Made by a program: the position numbers and the translations under genes. From an uncultured Desulfobacterales bacterium (GTDB lineage Bacteria > Desulfobacterota > Desulfobacteria > Desulfobacterales > JAFDCJ01): 24,732 nucleotides of DNA. The stretch spans positions 1 through 24,732 of the forward strand of contig CALZJV010000153.1 in the NCBI GenBank assembly GCA_945787595.1, written 5' to 3'. Below are positions 1 to 8,540 of the stretch, piece by piece; the stretch's first letter is position 1, and every line of letters starts with the position of its first letter. The notes beneath the pieces are model-generated. The model searched no databases. It was not told where the DNA came from and worked only from the letters and a program-made list of their open reading frames with translations.

Positions 1-789
1 AACCATTGAGATCGGATGCACCGGTGCTTGTGCCGAGCACCAGTGGATTGTGTGCGTCCATCAGCCGGATGATCAATTTTTCATACGATGCCAGCGGAAT
101 CCCAGATCGTTCCAGGACCATGCCTTGAATATACGGGGCAGTGGCTTTGTTTAAAAGCTCTAGAAATGGTTTTGGAAGATCTTTGCCTTTGCCGATATCC
201 AACGCTTGTCTGATCAAGCCTAAAGCGATAACAGCTTCACTGCCGGGGTTACAACCTAACCAATGATCGGCATTCGCACCGGTCAAAGATTGATACGGGC
301 TAATCTGGAAGAATAGATTTTTTTTCCCGTCCTTAAGTGCATGCATGGCTTTAAATTTCCATGCATATTCGACGGGTGACAGCCAGGTTTCAAGAAAATC
401 AGCGCCGAAGGACACTAGTATATCGGCCTTTTCCATGCGATAAGACACCAACCCGTCAACGTCGAATACCTTTTGATTGGCTGTTTTTAATGATTCATAG
501 GCGTATGGTTCAAATACCAAGGGCGGCTGGGCGTTTAAGTTTGTCAAAGCAGCTGTGAGCAGAGCGGGTTGCCCTCAATTTTGATGACACGACCTTCCCT
601 GTTTTTGACAAGGATACCGCAGCCTGCCGGGCATTCGCGGCAGGTGGATGCATACCAGGTGGCCTCACCGACGACCATATCGTCAGGGGCTTGAACAAGA
701 GAAAAAAGATTCTTTTGAGGAGGATTGCAGCCAAATGCAAAAGAGATGCTGCCCATACCGGCAATTTTAAGAAAGGTGCGCCGATTCAT
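1..789 (-). pseudogene. qrcB: QrcB-like molybdopterin oxidoreductase, internally deleted and frameshifted, runs off the left edge
   Basis: Intact QrcB is the large molybdopterin-family subunit of the membrane menaquinone reductase (Qrc) that passes periplasmic electrons to the quinone pool in sulfate reducers. I start it at the ATG ending at 789, which has GGGAGA about 9 bases upstream and opens with a Tat-like NRRTFLKIAG and then a lipobox-like FAFGC. A Fe-S type stretch STCRECPAGCG follows, then the reading VIKIEGNPL. At about 560 this frame changes to CSQLL and stops at UGA (544-546). A different frame resumes the same family from about 559 with LVFEPYAYESLK, VSFGADFLETWLSPVEYAWK and HWLGCNPGSEAVIALGL, and stays open to base 1. 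From memory of the family, roughly 90-100 residues, including the fourth Fe-S cysteine, are missing at the junction, and the join is out of frame. No qrcA cytochrome gene precedes it. It is either a real pseudogene or an assembly join. Family call fairly sure; the Qrc assignment over other molybdopterin enzymes is less so. Confidence 0.8.
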
Positions 790-901
790 ATTTAAAAAGA
801 TCTCCCGAAATATTTCAGATGGGATGGATTGGAAAATTCCGTGCTGATGGTGTTCACCTTTGCCATAAACCAACTACTCAAACGATCTGAACCCCTCCGT
901 T

Positions 902-930
902 TTTATAAAAAAATGTGAGTTGCTTGTCAA
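902..930 (-). promoter_or_regulatory. sigma70-type promoter for the qrcB-like gene
   Basis: On the minus strand TTGACA (930-925) and TATAAA (907-902) are separated by exactly 17 bases. This is close to the consensus and sits about 110 bases before the chosen start codon at 789. It implies the gene is transcribed alone, not from an upstream qrcA. Confidence 0.7.
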
Positions 931-1288
931 GCCGATATGATTGAAAAAATACGGGATATTTTTATACATATTTTTGCAGGGCACCTCGCTTGTCCGGTTG
1001 ACAGGCACCTTTGAATGTTTATCGCTATATATTAGGTATTGTCAATTGTTTTCAACCATACACTAGATATAGCCATCCAAAGGAATCATCAATGAATGAA
1101 CCGTAATCAAATGAAAACGGAATATGGTGTGCAATGCCGCGATCGGATGTTAAATAAAAGCCGCAGTGCCAAGCTGTTCATCCATAACGATCCCTAATGG
1201 TCTCAGACAGCATCCGCTTTCGCTGGCGATCATCCACTGCGCTATAATCAAAGGCTTGCGCTGAAAACTCCCCGACCCTTCAACTATC

Positions 1289-1316
1289 TGACACCCGAAA
1301 CCTGACACCTGAAGCC
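1289..1316. repeat. four tandem 7-base words in the 790-1383 intergenic region
   Basis: TGACACC (1289), CGAAACC (1296), TGACACC (1303) and TGAAGCC (1310) follow each other without gaps. The word TGACACC recurs at 5142-5157 (inverted) and 5545-5560. The rest of the roughly 590-base stretch 790-1383 holds only the promoter at 902-930 and a weak inverted repeat, GGATTTC (1341) with GAAATCC (1369), just past the aminopeptidase stop, which could be a weak terminator. I see no convincing gene in it. Confidence 0.6.
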
Positions 1317-1383
1317 CTCCGTATTTAAGCTCAGCAGTTTGGATTTCCACAAGCGGTCTTTATTTCAAGAAATCCGGTTGAGC

Positions 1384-3867
1384 TCACAACGCATTTCGCA
1401 TCCTCAGGTTGATCTCCAGTCGCTCCAGAGACAATTTGATAACATCTTTGGCCTTATCGGATTTTTTCAAATAATCGGCAAAAAACGTTTTCACCTCATC
1501 GGCTCTCTTTACTCCGGCAACCGGGACGATTGCGGCGATGACCCGTTCATAAAGCATGGGGTGAAATTGTTCAATCTCCTCCAAGTTGCATACATACCAA
1601 TCCCACAGCAATGGGATCGCATAGGGATTTGAAGCCATGGCCACCACCGGCATAAACTTGTTACGTGCCGGGACGGTATCCAGAGTGTATTGTTGGGATT
1701 TCATTATCAAGGCTTCATCTTTGAAGCAACCAAGGGCGGATAACATATTCAGGCGTTCATGTTCGATTTTAGATTCCTGCAGCTGCCGAACAAACCAGTC
1801 AAACGTCTTATCGTCGCCGGACAGTGCGCCCACCCGCATCACGCTTTTCATAATGTCGGCATGGACGGTATCGCCTCGCATCAAAGCGGCAAATTGGTTG
1901 CCGGCAAAATCCAGGGCCGGCTTTGAACCATACAGCACCGCATCCCAGAGGAGTTGATCCCGTAAAAGTGATGTTGTATGATTTTCGTCCGATACCGGGT
2001 CGTATCCGATTCTTTCCAATATATCTTCAAAGCGGGATTTTGCCAGGGATGAAATTCTACGCCGCCAGCTATCCTCCAGCACAAGATAGGCCGAGTAAAG
2101 ATGACTCGCTATGCCGGTCAACGGCAGGTAGGCGTCTTCTTTTTGATAACAGGAAATGAATTTCAGATATTCTTCAAAGGAAGCGTCCCCGCTTTTAACC
2201 AGGGCAAAAAAATCGTTCTCAAGTCCCCAACGATCTTCGGGCGGCAATGATTTTTCCAACACCCGTTTGCCGAGTTCATCAAGATTTTTCACATCGCCGT
2301 ACTTGACGCGGTAAAATCCTGTTTGCCGATCGTTGATTTTGTAAGCCAGGATATCTTCATCCAGCTCTATTACCTGTTCGATATCGTCTAACAGGGTGGT
2401 TACCTGTCGCGTCGATCCCGTTTTGGGAAAAAGGCGGATAGTGATCGGTACCTGCCATTTTTGATCGGATTCGTTTGGCAGATAGGTAAACTTTTTCTGG
2501 GTCATTACCAGCCGAGGGCCTTGCCGTTTGACCGTGATTATCGGAAAACCCGGTTGTTCGATCCAGCTTTTCATCATCGCGCTTATGGGCTGCTGCGCCA
2601 CGGTTTCAAAAGATTGCCAGAGATGGTGACTGGCGGCACATCCGTACTCATAAGTCTTCAGATAATGCTGCAATCCCTTTTGGAAATTATCCTTTCCAAT
2701 GTATCCTTCAATTTGCCTCAATATGCTGCCGCCTTTGCTATAAATAATCGGGGCTGTGCTGGCATTGATGACGACGTGTTCGCCGCCCGGGATTTCGATG
2801 GCAAATGTTTCGTGCAGGGCGTCACGCGCCAGGGCCGAGCCGGTCTGGCCGTTAAGAAACTGCTGCCAGGTAGCCCATTTGGGATAGTAATGATCGACGA
2901 CCCCGAATCCGAAATAGGTGGCAAAGCTTTCGTTGAGCCAGAGGTATCTCCAGTCGGAAGGGGTGACCAGGTTGCCGAACCATTGGTGGGCAATTTCATG
3001 AGCGATGACCTCGCATATTCTTTCTTCGCCGAATTTAGAGGTAATTTCCGGATAATGAAGCAGCAAATTTTCACGAAAAGTGATTGCTCCCCAGTTTTCC
3101 ATGGCACCAAAGGCAAAATCCGGGATTGCAATGAGATCCATTTTGGGCAGAGGATAGTTGATTTTGTAATAGGTCTCGCTGAATTGAAGGGACTTACGGC
3201 CGAATTCAGCCCCAAATTGTGCATATTCTTTCATGCCTGGAAGGGTGACTACCCGAACCCGGCTGTCCTTTTCATCCTGGGTTAACTCAAATTCACCCAC
3301 ACCGAAGAAAACAAGATAGGTCGACATTTTTGGGGTTTGCGCGAATGTGATCCGCTTTTTTCCATTATCGAGTTGATCTTCCTTTTTTACAGCCTCGTTG
3401 GAGATTGCCACCAATTTATTGTCGACGTCGATTTTTATATCAAAGGTTGCTTTTTTGGCGGGGTGATCCATGCATGGGAAAGCCCGCCGGGCATCACTTT
3501 CTTCAAACTGGGTGACGGCGATAAATCTGGTTTCCCCCTGATAGGTATATTTGCTGCGGTAAAAGCCGGCCATTTTATCGTTGATCGACCCCTGGTAATC
3601 GATTTTCAGCCTGATTTTGCCGGATTTGGGTTCGGGCAGAATTACACGAACTTCTTCTCCTGCAGGATGCACCGTAAACGAACAATTCACGAATTCATCA
3701 CCCTGCTGGAGCCGACAGCTCCAGATGGCGATTTCAAGAATATTCAAGGACACTTCGGAAACGGCCTGTGGCGCGTCCAGCAGAATTTCGCAGTTGCCAT
3801 CAAATTTGAAATGGGTTAGATCAGGCACCAGATGGATACGGTAGTTTAATGGATTTAATTCCTGCAT
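1384..3867 (-). CDS. M1 family zinc aminopeptidase
   Basis: A cytosolic-type zinc aminopeptidase that removes N-terminal residues from peptides. The 827-residue protein has the M1 order: an N-terminal beta domain, the substrate-anchoring GAMEN motif at about 254-258, the zinc site HEIAHQW at about 290-296, then the third zinc ligand E313 in LWLNESFATYFG (HExxH-18-E), and a long helical C-terminal domain. No signal peptide is seen. I choose the ATG ending at 3867 (MQELNPLNYRI) over an ATG six codons earlier because GGGGAG lies about 6 bases before it. Length and layout resemble the puromycin-sensitive/ERAP-like branch more than E. coli PepN. It is a single gene with its own promoter. With the PepF gene at 5655 it suggests active peptide turnover. 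Family call secure; substrate preference cannot be read. Confidence 0.95.
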   Translation of the reverse strand: MQELNPLNYRIHLVPDLTHFKFDGNCEILLDAPQAVSEVSLNILEIAIWSCRLQQGDEFVNCSFTVHPAGEEVRVILPEPKSGKIRLKIDYQGSINDKMAGFYRSKYTYQGETRFIAVTQFEESDARRAFPCMDHPAKKATFDIKIDVDNKLVAISNEAVKKEDQLDNGKKRITFAQTPKMSTYLVFFGVGEFELTQDEKDSRVRVVTLPGMKEYAQFGAEFGRKSLQFSETYYKINYPLPKMDLIAIPDFAFGAMENWGAITFRENLLLHYPEITSKFGEERICEVIAHEIAHQWFGNLVTPSDWRYLWLNESFATYFGFGVVDHYYPKWATWQQFLNGQTGSALARDALHETFAIEIPGGEHVVINASTAPIIYSKGGSILRQIEGYIGKDNFQKGLQHYLKTYEYGCAASHHLWQSFETVAQQPISAMMKSWIEQPGFPIITVKRQGPRLVMTQKKFTYLPNESDQKWQVPITIRLFPKTGSTRQVTTLLDDIEQVIELDEDILAYKINDRQTGFYRVKYGDVKNLDELGKRVLEKSLPPEDRWGLENDFFALVKSGDASFEEYLKFISCYQKEDAYLPLTGIASHLYSAYLVLEDSWRRRISSLAKSRFEDILERIGYDPVSDENHTTSLLRDQLLWDAVLYGSKPALDFAGNQFAALMRGDTVHADIMKSVMRVGALSGDDKTFDWFVRQLQESKIEHERLNMLSALGCFKDEALIMKSQQYTLDTVPARNKFMPVVAMASNPYAIPLLWDWYVCNLEEIEQFHPMLYERVIAAIVPVAGVKRADEVKTFFADYLKKSDKAKDVIKLSLERLEINLRMRNAL

Positions 3868-3911
3868 ATTTATCTCCCCGTGCATATAGGATTCGAATTT
3901 AAGACTGCGAG

Positions 3912-3940
3912 AGTATAGAGAAAGAAGATAGATTTGTCAA
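3912..3940 (-). promoter_or_regulatory. sigma70-type promoter for the M1 aminopeptidase
   Basis: Reading the minus strand, TTGACA (3940-3935) and TATACT (3917-3912) are separated by 17 bases, ending 45 bases before the start codon at 3867. A very good match to a housekeeping promoter. Confidence 0.75.
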
Positions 3941-4160
3941 TTTTTCAAATACCTAGGTTGAACCACTCAATTTCGGAATTAGCAACAAAAATCGCAAGTG
4001 CTTGAATTTGATCTCACGATGCTTACTTTTTTTGAACGAATAAAAATAGGCCGGGAAGCACTGTCGGCCAAATTAAATTCTGGAGAGCTAGGCCTGCGGG
4101 CGTGAATTCGTTGCGTTCATATTTTTGATATCCATATTTCTAATATCTGGGGTGTTAAAA

Positions 4161-5072
4161 ATGCTTAATTCAGCAAAATATGATGTGGTTATTCTGGGAA
4201 CCGGACCGGCCGGTTTACAAGCGGCCATTCATGCGGCCCGCAAGAAAGTCTCCGTACTTGTGCTGGGCAAAGAAACGAAAAGCAGTCTGTTTCATGCCCA
4301 CGTCGAGAATTTTTGCTGCCTGTTTAACGTATCCGGTGAAGATATGCTCAGTGTCGGGCGACAGCAGGCAGTGAACTTCGGCGCCGAGATGCTCGAAGAA
4401 GATGTTCTGAATGTTGGGCCCGATGGAGCGGTCTATAAAATCGTTACCGAAAGCGGAGTTGTGCTTCAAAGCAAATCGCTCATTATTGCCACCGGAACCA
4501 CCCGCAATAAGCTGGGAGTTGCCGGAGAAAAAGAACTGCTGGGCCGTGGCGTCAGTTATTGTGTGGAATGCGATGCCAATTTTTATAAAGGAGAAGATGT
4601 TGCTGTGATCGGTAGTGCCAGTGCGGCGGTATCCGGTGCACTGACCATGCTTGACTATGCCGAATCCGTTCACCTGATCTGTGGTAAACCTGACGTCACC
4701 AAAGTTCTCGAAGAACAGTTAAGAAACAGCAATGTCATCGTTCACGAAGACGCTAAAGTCAAAAATATCATCGGTCAAGACAGTGTAGAGGCAATCAGCC
4801 TGGAAGACGGATCAACCATTTCGATCAAGGGCGTATTTATCGAGCTCGGTGCCAAGGGTATCATGGAGCTTGCCACCCATCTAGGAGTTTTGCTGGATGA
4901 TGAGATGAAGTATATTCAGACGAACAAAAAGATGGAAACCAATGTTGCCGGCGTGTTTGCGGCCGGTGACATTTGCGGCCCGCCCTGGCAGATGGCCAAA
5001 GCCGTGGGCGAAGGCTGCGTGGCAGGTATCGGAGCTGCCGGATATGCGAAGAAGGTGGGTAAAGGGGAGTAA
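4161..5072 (+). CDS. thioredoxin-reductase-like FAD/NAD(P)-dependent oxidoreductase
   Basis: A two-domain flavoprotein of the thioredoxin reductase superfamily, 303 residues, which would move electrons from NAD(P)H through FAD to a redox cysteine pair and on to a thiol partner. Visible parts are the N-terminal FAD loop GTGPAG (13-18), the redox pair C134-V-E-C137 followed by D (CVECD, where classical TrxB has CATCD), a second nucleotide-binding stretch VAVIGSASAAVSGA, and the C-terminal FAD motif GVFAAGDICGPPWQMAKAVGEG. The second loop reads GSASAA, not the usual GGGDSA, so NADPH preference is doubtful. Start at 4161 follows GGGG about 9 bases upstream; an earlier in-frame start at 4125 adds a hydrophobic stretch with no ribosome site. 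No thioredoxin gene is adjacent. Superfamily call strong, true TrxB function uncertain. Confidence 0.88.
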   Translation: MLNSAKYDVVILGTGPAGLQAAIHAARKKVSVLVLGKETKSSLFHAHVENFCCLFNVSGEDMLSVGRQQAVNFGAEMLEEDVLNVGPDGAVYKIVTESGVVLQSKSLIIATGTTRNKLGVAGEKELLGRGVSYCVECDANFYKGEDVAVIGSASAAVSGALTMLDYAESVHLICGKPDVTKVLEEQLRNSNVIVHEDAKVKNIIGQDSVEAISLEDGSTISIKGVFIELGAKGIMELATHLGVLLDDEMKYIQTNKKMETNVAGVFAAGDICGPPWQMAKAVGEGCVAGIGAAGYAKKVGKGE

Positions 5073-5213
5073 ACCGGGATGGTGAAAATTACTCGTAACA
5101 TGCCCTCTAAATTTTATCCCAATCAACGGGTATATGGTTTAAGGTGTCAGGTGTCAGTATTCAATTCGCGGGTGCCTCCGTTCTGACACCTCGTGTGAAA
5201 CTACATTTAATTA

Positions 5214-5287
5214 GACAGGATTTACAGGATTTACAGGATTTTTTTTGTTAAGTATGGTTATATCCTGTCCATCCAGTTGATCCTGTC
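5214..5287. repeat. inverted repeat built of 9-base words (ACAGGATTT type)
   Basis: Left arm GACAGGATTTACAGGATT with a further ATTTACAGG copy; right arm ATCCTGTCC followed by ATCCAGTTG and ATCCTGTC. The outermost 7 bases, GACAGGA (5214-5220) and TCCTGTC (5281-5287), are exact complements. The words here are 9 bases long, unlike the 7-base words of the neighbouring elements. From memory, similar ACAGGATT palindromes are common between genes in Desulfobacterota and other environmental genomes. Confidence 0.7.
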
Positions 5288-5353
5288 AGAAAAATAAAAT
5301 TGCATTTCGTTTAGTTTCTTCTCCAAGGCGGCGCTTGTATGAAACTTCATGGA

Positions 5354-5490
5354 ATGACGAATGATGATTGATCCGCCGGAGGCGGAACGAATTGTGGATG
5401 TCGCTTCGCTCTGCTATTTTTAGCAAATAAAATAGAAAGAATTCCTTAATTCGTCATTTGTCACTCGTTGCTCGTTATTCGTTATTCGTT
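5354..5490. repeat. heptad-word palindrome with shared core hairpins
   Basis: Left arm words ATGACGA (5354) and ATGATGA (5361); right arm words TCGTCAT (5451), TTGTCAC (5458), TCGTTGC (5465), TCGTTAT (5472), TCGTTAT (5479). The core holds the hairpin CCGCC-GGA-GGCGG (5373-5385) and GTGGATGTCGCTTCGCTC (5394-5411). The last recurs exactly, inverted, at 11180-11197. Confidence 0.75.
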
Positions 5491-5654
5491 TTTTTTGAGT
5501 TTCTTCTTCGATTAGACCGGCCGTTTTTTTGGCCGGCGGCTGGGCTGACACCTGACACCTTTTGCAAGTCAAAATTATTTATGCGCTTTGTGGCTTGGCG
5601 AGAGACGATAAGTCAAAAAATTACCCGGGTAAGATTTTAATTAGGAGAATTGTC

Positions 5655-7457
5655 ATGGTCGGCAAAATGATACCGCCACGCAACGAAACGCCCCATGAGC
5701 ACCAATGGGATCTGACACCCCTATTTGAATCCGACGAAAGATGGGAAGCCCAGTTTGTCGAAGTTGAAACGCAGTTATCGTCTTATCAAAAATACAATGG
5801 TCATCTGATAGATTCAGTTTCGATTTTTAAAGAGGCAATTGATTTTCACCTGGGACTTAACCGTAAAATTGATAAACTTTATACGTATGCACATCTCAAG
5901 AGCGATGAAGACAAATCCAATCAGCTTTATCTGGGCTTTCAGCAAAGGGCCCTCAATTTTTTGACCCGTTCCGCAGAAATGGCTAGTTTTATGACACCGG
6001 AGATACAGTCCATCCCCAATGAGATCATAAACCAGTATATGGAAGACGTCTCTTTAGGTGAATACAGATTCTACCTGGAAAAAATTCTGCGGTACAAACC
6101 CCATACCCGCAATGAGATGGAAGAAAAGATTCTGGCCATGAGCCGGGAGATCGCCAATGGACCGTCCCAGGTGTTCGGTCAGCTTGACAATGTAGATTTG
6201 AAATTTGGAACCATCACCGATGACGGCGGGAATGAAATTGAATTAAGCCACGGGAATTTTACAACCTTCTTGACCAACTCCCAGCGGGAGCTTCGCCAGA
6301 AAGCCTTTTTCCAGTATTACCAGGCTTACCAGGATCATAAGCATACGCTGGCAGCAACGCTGTCAAACTCAATTAAAAAGGACTTTTTTTATTCGCGGGT
6401 TAGAAAATTTGATAATTGTCGGGTTTCAGCCCTTTTCAGTGACAATATCCAGGAGGCGGTCTATGATAACCTTATCGAATCCGTGAAGAATAATCTGAAA
6501 CCTTTGTTCAAATATTTAAATTTCAGAAAAAAAGCCCTTGGGCTAAAAGAACTTCACTTTTATGATACCTATGTTCCGATTATCGAAGATGTCGATTTTC
6601 GTATGCCCTATGAAGAAGCCGTCGATATAGGTATTTCTGCGATGGGTCCTCTGGGAGAGGAGTATTGCGAGGTTCTTGAAGAAGGCCTTTTGGGCGGCTG
6701 GGTGGATCGTTATGAAAACCGCGGTAAGAGAAGCGGCGCCTATTCTTCCGGTTGTTATGATTCGCCGCCGTATATCCTGCTTAATTACGATGAGCTCAAC
6801 CTTAACAGCCTCTACACCCTGATTCACGAAGCCGGACATTCCATGCACTCTTACTACTCAAGAAAAAATCAACCCTATGTGGACCATGATTATACGATCT
6901 TTGTGGCCGAAGTGGCCTCCACTTTCAATGAAGATCTTCTGAGCAGGTATTTGCTGGAATTATATAAAGACAATCCGAAGATGAAAGCATTTATCCTAAA
7001 TCGAGAAATCGACAACATCCGGGCTACCCTTTTCAGGCAAACCATGTTTGCGGAATTTGAACAGATCACACACGCGATTGTTGAAGCCCATGATCCCCTG
7101 ACGTTGGAGGTGATGACTGAAAACTATCATAGACTGCTTCAAATTTATTTCGGCGAGAGTCTGGTCCTTGATCCTGAGTTGTCACTCGAATACTTGCGGA
7201 TCCCTCATTTTTATTCCGCCTTCTACGTTTACAAATATGCGACTGGTGTCTCCGCGGCGATTGCGCTGGCGGAAAAGGTGGTCAACGCGGGTGAAACTGG
7301 CCGGCTAGCCTATTTGGATTTTCTAAAACTCGGCGGCAGCAAGTTTCCCCTGGATGAATTGCTTGATGCCGGAATCGACATGCGCTCACCGGAGCCTATC
7401 GAGCAGGCCGTTGCGCATTTTGGAGATCTGGTGGACCTGCTGATTGAAATTCAATAG
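5655..7457 (+). CDS. pepF: oligoendopeptidase F, M3 family zinc peptidase
   Basis: A cytosolic zinc endopeptidase that cuts short peptides. The 600-residue chain opens with HQWDLTPLFESDERWEAQF, typical of PepF/M3B. It carries the zinc motif HEAGH at 391-395 (LIHEAGHSMHSYYS) and the distal zinc ligand E419 in FVAEVASTFNEDLL. The C-terminal part (IPHFYSAFYVYKYATGVSAA, then LKLGGSKFPLDELLDAGIDM) matches the family end. Start at 5655 is set by TTAGGAGAA about 6 bases upstream; an upstream TTG-start extension from 5562 lies in repeat-derived DNA and is not credible. The next gene (GNAT) starts 67 bases after the stop on the same strand, so co-transcription is possible. Family call secure. Confidence 0.95.
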   Translation: MVGKMIPPRNETPHEHQWDLTPLFESDERWEAQFVEVETQLSSYQKYNGHLIDSVSIFKEAIDFHLGLNRKIDKLYTYAHLKSDEDKSNQLYLGFQQRALNFLTRSAEMASFMTPEIQSIPNEIINQYMEDVSLGEYRFYLEKILRYKPHTRNEMEEKILAMSREIANGPSQVFGQLDNVDLKFGTITDDGGNEIELSHGNFTTFLTNSQRELRQKAFFQYYQAYQDHKHTLAATLSNSIKKDFFYSRVRKFDNCRVSALFSDNIQEAVYDNLIESVKNNLKPLFKYLNFRKKALGLKELHFYDTYVPIIEDVDFRMPYEEAVDIGISAMGPLGEEYCEVLEEGLLGGWVDRYENRGKRSGAYSSGCYDSPPYILLNYDELNLNSLYTLIHEAGHSMHSYYSRKNQPYVDHDYTIFVAEVASTFNEDLLSRYLLELYKDNPKMKAFILNREIDNIRATLFRQTMFAEFEQITHAIVEAHDPLTLEVMTENYHRLLQIYFGESLVLDPELSLEYLRIPHFYSAFYVYKYATGVSAAIALAEKVVNAGETGRLAYLDFLKLGGSKFPLDELLDAGIDMRSPEPIEQAVAHFGDLVDLLIEIQ

Positions 7458-7524
7458 TCGCAACGTTTGATTAATTTTCATGCAAGAATCAAGTGAAAAA
7501 CTATCTGTACTTGGAGGACTTTTT

Positions 7525-8016
7525 ATGTTGCCAGTTGAGATAGTGCAAGCAGACCTCAACCGCGCAGATCATCAGCACACCGTCCTCGAGCTTATCGATG
7601 CCTATGCGAAGGACCCCATGGGTAATGGTAAACCCCTTACCGACGAGGTGCGACGCGCTCTGATACCCGCGCTGCAGCGACGTCCCACTTCTTTAATTTT
7701 CCTTGCCTACCGAAACGACAAAGCTATCGGTATTGCGACCTGCTTTCTCGGATTTTCAACCTTCACTGCCAAACCGCTGATCCATATCGATGACCTGGCA
7801 GTACTGCCCGACTATCGCAGACAAGGGGTCGGTCGGCAACTCCTGATAGAAATCGAACGGGAAGCCCGGAAAATGGACTGCTGTAAGCTCACCTTGCAGG
7901 TGCAGGAGAACAATCACCAGGCCCGCCTGGTCTATGAAGCGGTGGGGTTTGCGCAAGCGGGATATGTAAAAGCAGCGGGAGGTTGTCTTTCGCTATCAAA
8001 ACCGATTGTTACCTGA
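7525..8016 (+). CDS. GNAT family N-acetyltransferase
   Basis: A 163-residue acetyl-CoA-dependent acetyltransferase of the GNAT fold. Motif A is clear: IDDLAVLPDYRRQGVGRQLL, with the pyrophosphate-binding RRQGVG near residues 98-103. The motif B region KLTLQVQENNHQARLVYEAVGF is typical. The start at 7525 (MLPVEIVQ) has TTGGAGGA 5 bases upstream and is preferred to an ATG at 7480. It sits 67 bases after pepF and 38 bases before the DUF302 gene on the same strand, so the three may form an operon. The substrate (small molecule, peptide or protein N-terminus) cannot be read from the sequence. Confidence 0.92.
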   Translation: MLPVEIVQADLNRADHQHTVLELIDAYAKDPMGNGKPLTDEVRRALIPALQRRPTSLIFLAYRNDKAIGIATCFLGFSTFTAKPLIHIDDLAVLPDYRRQGVGRQLLIEIEREARKMDCCKLTLQVQENNHQARLVYEAVGFAQAGYVKAAGGCLSLSKPIVT

Positions 8017-8054
8017 GTAAGGACTCACTAAAATGATCAAAAAGGAGGATTAGC

Positions 8055-8507
8055 ATGCGACAAATACTTTACACGATCACAGCATTATTCTTATTGACGT
8101 CAATGGCTTATGCGGACAATGGTATTATCAGTGTAAAAAGTTCTCATGAGGTAAAAGCGACGGCAGACCGACTCGAAAATACGCTCAAGCAAAAGGGGAT
8201 GACCGTTTTTATCAGAATCAACCATGCCGAAGGCGCACAAAAAGTAGGCAAAAAATTGCGCCCGACAGAATTGGTCGTCTTTGGCAATCCGAAAGTGGGC
8301 ACACCCCTGATGCAGTGTCGTCAGAGTACTGCGATTGATCTTCCGCAAAAAGCGCTGATCTGGGAAGATCAAGAAGGTACAGTATGGTTTTCTTATAATG
8401 ATCCAAATTATCTGGTTGAGCGCCACGGGATCACGGGATGTGCCGAGGTCATAAAAAAAATAGAAAAAGCACTGAGCAATTTTGCTAAAGCGGCAACGAT
8501 GCCGTGA
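8055..8507 (+). CDS. secreted DUF302 domain protein
   Basis: A 150-residue protein with a cleavable signal peptide (charged MRQ, hydrophobic core ITALFLLTSM, likely cut after AYA at about residue 20) followed by a single DUF302 domain. The domain is recognised by the segments ENTLKQKGMTVFIRINHAEGA, LRPTELVVFGNPKVGTPLMQ and LIWEDQEGTVWFSYNDPNYL. DUF302 proteins are small exported proteins of unsettled function. AAGGAGGA lies 7 bases before the ATG, a strong ribosome site. It follows the GNAT gene by 38 bases. Confidence 0.92.
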   Translation: MRQILYTITALFLLTSMAYADNGIISVKSSHEVKATADRLENTLKQKGMTVFIRINHAEGAQKVGKKLRPTELVVFGNPKVGTPLMQCRQSTAIDLPQKALIWEDQEGTVWFSYNDPNYLVERHGITGCAEVIKKIEKALSNFAKAATMP

Positions 8508-8540
8508 TTAAAAGGCACTTGTTATTTTTATTCTAAAATT

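Larger units (their letters stand above)
5142..5560. repeat. nested palindromic block with 16-bp outer arms
   Basis: A gene-free stretch (5073-5654) enclosed by a perfect 16-bp inverted pair: AGGTGTCAGGTGTCAG (5142-5157) and CTGACACCTGACACCT (5545-5560). Each arm is two copies of a 7-base word. Inside lie two further palindromes, described separately at 5214-5287 and 5354-5490. No ORF with a ribosome site is seen. Confidence 0.8.

Noticed and set aside
544..546. UGA in the qrcB-like gene considered as selenocysteine
   Set aside because: The residues just before it are already out of frame relative to the family, and the family resumes in a different frame, so this is a frameshift stop.
1150..1350. 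66-codon minus-strand frame after the M1 aminopeptidase
   Set aside because: It runs across the tandem 7-base words at 1289-1316 and has no ribosome site or family pattern.
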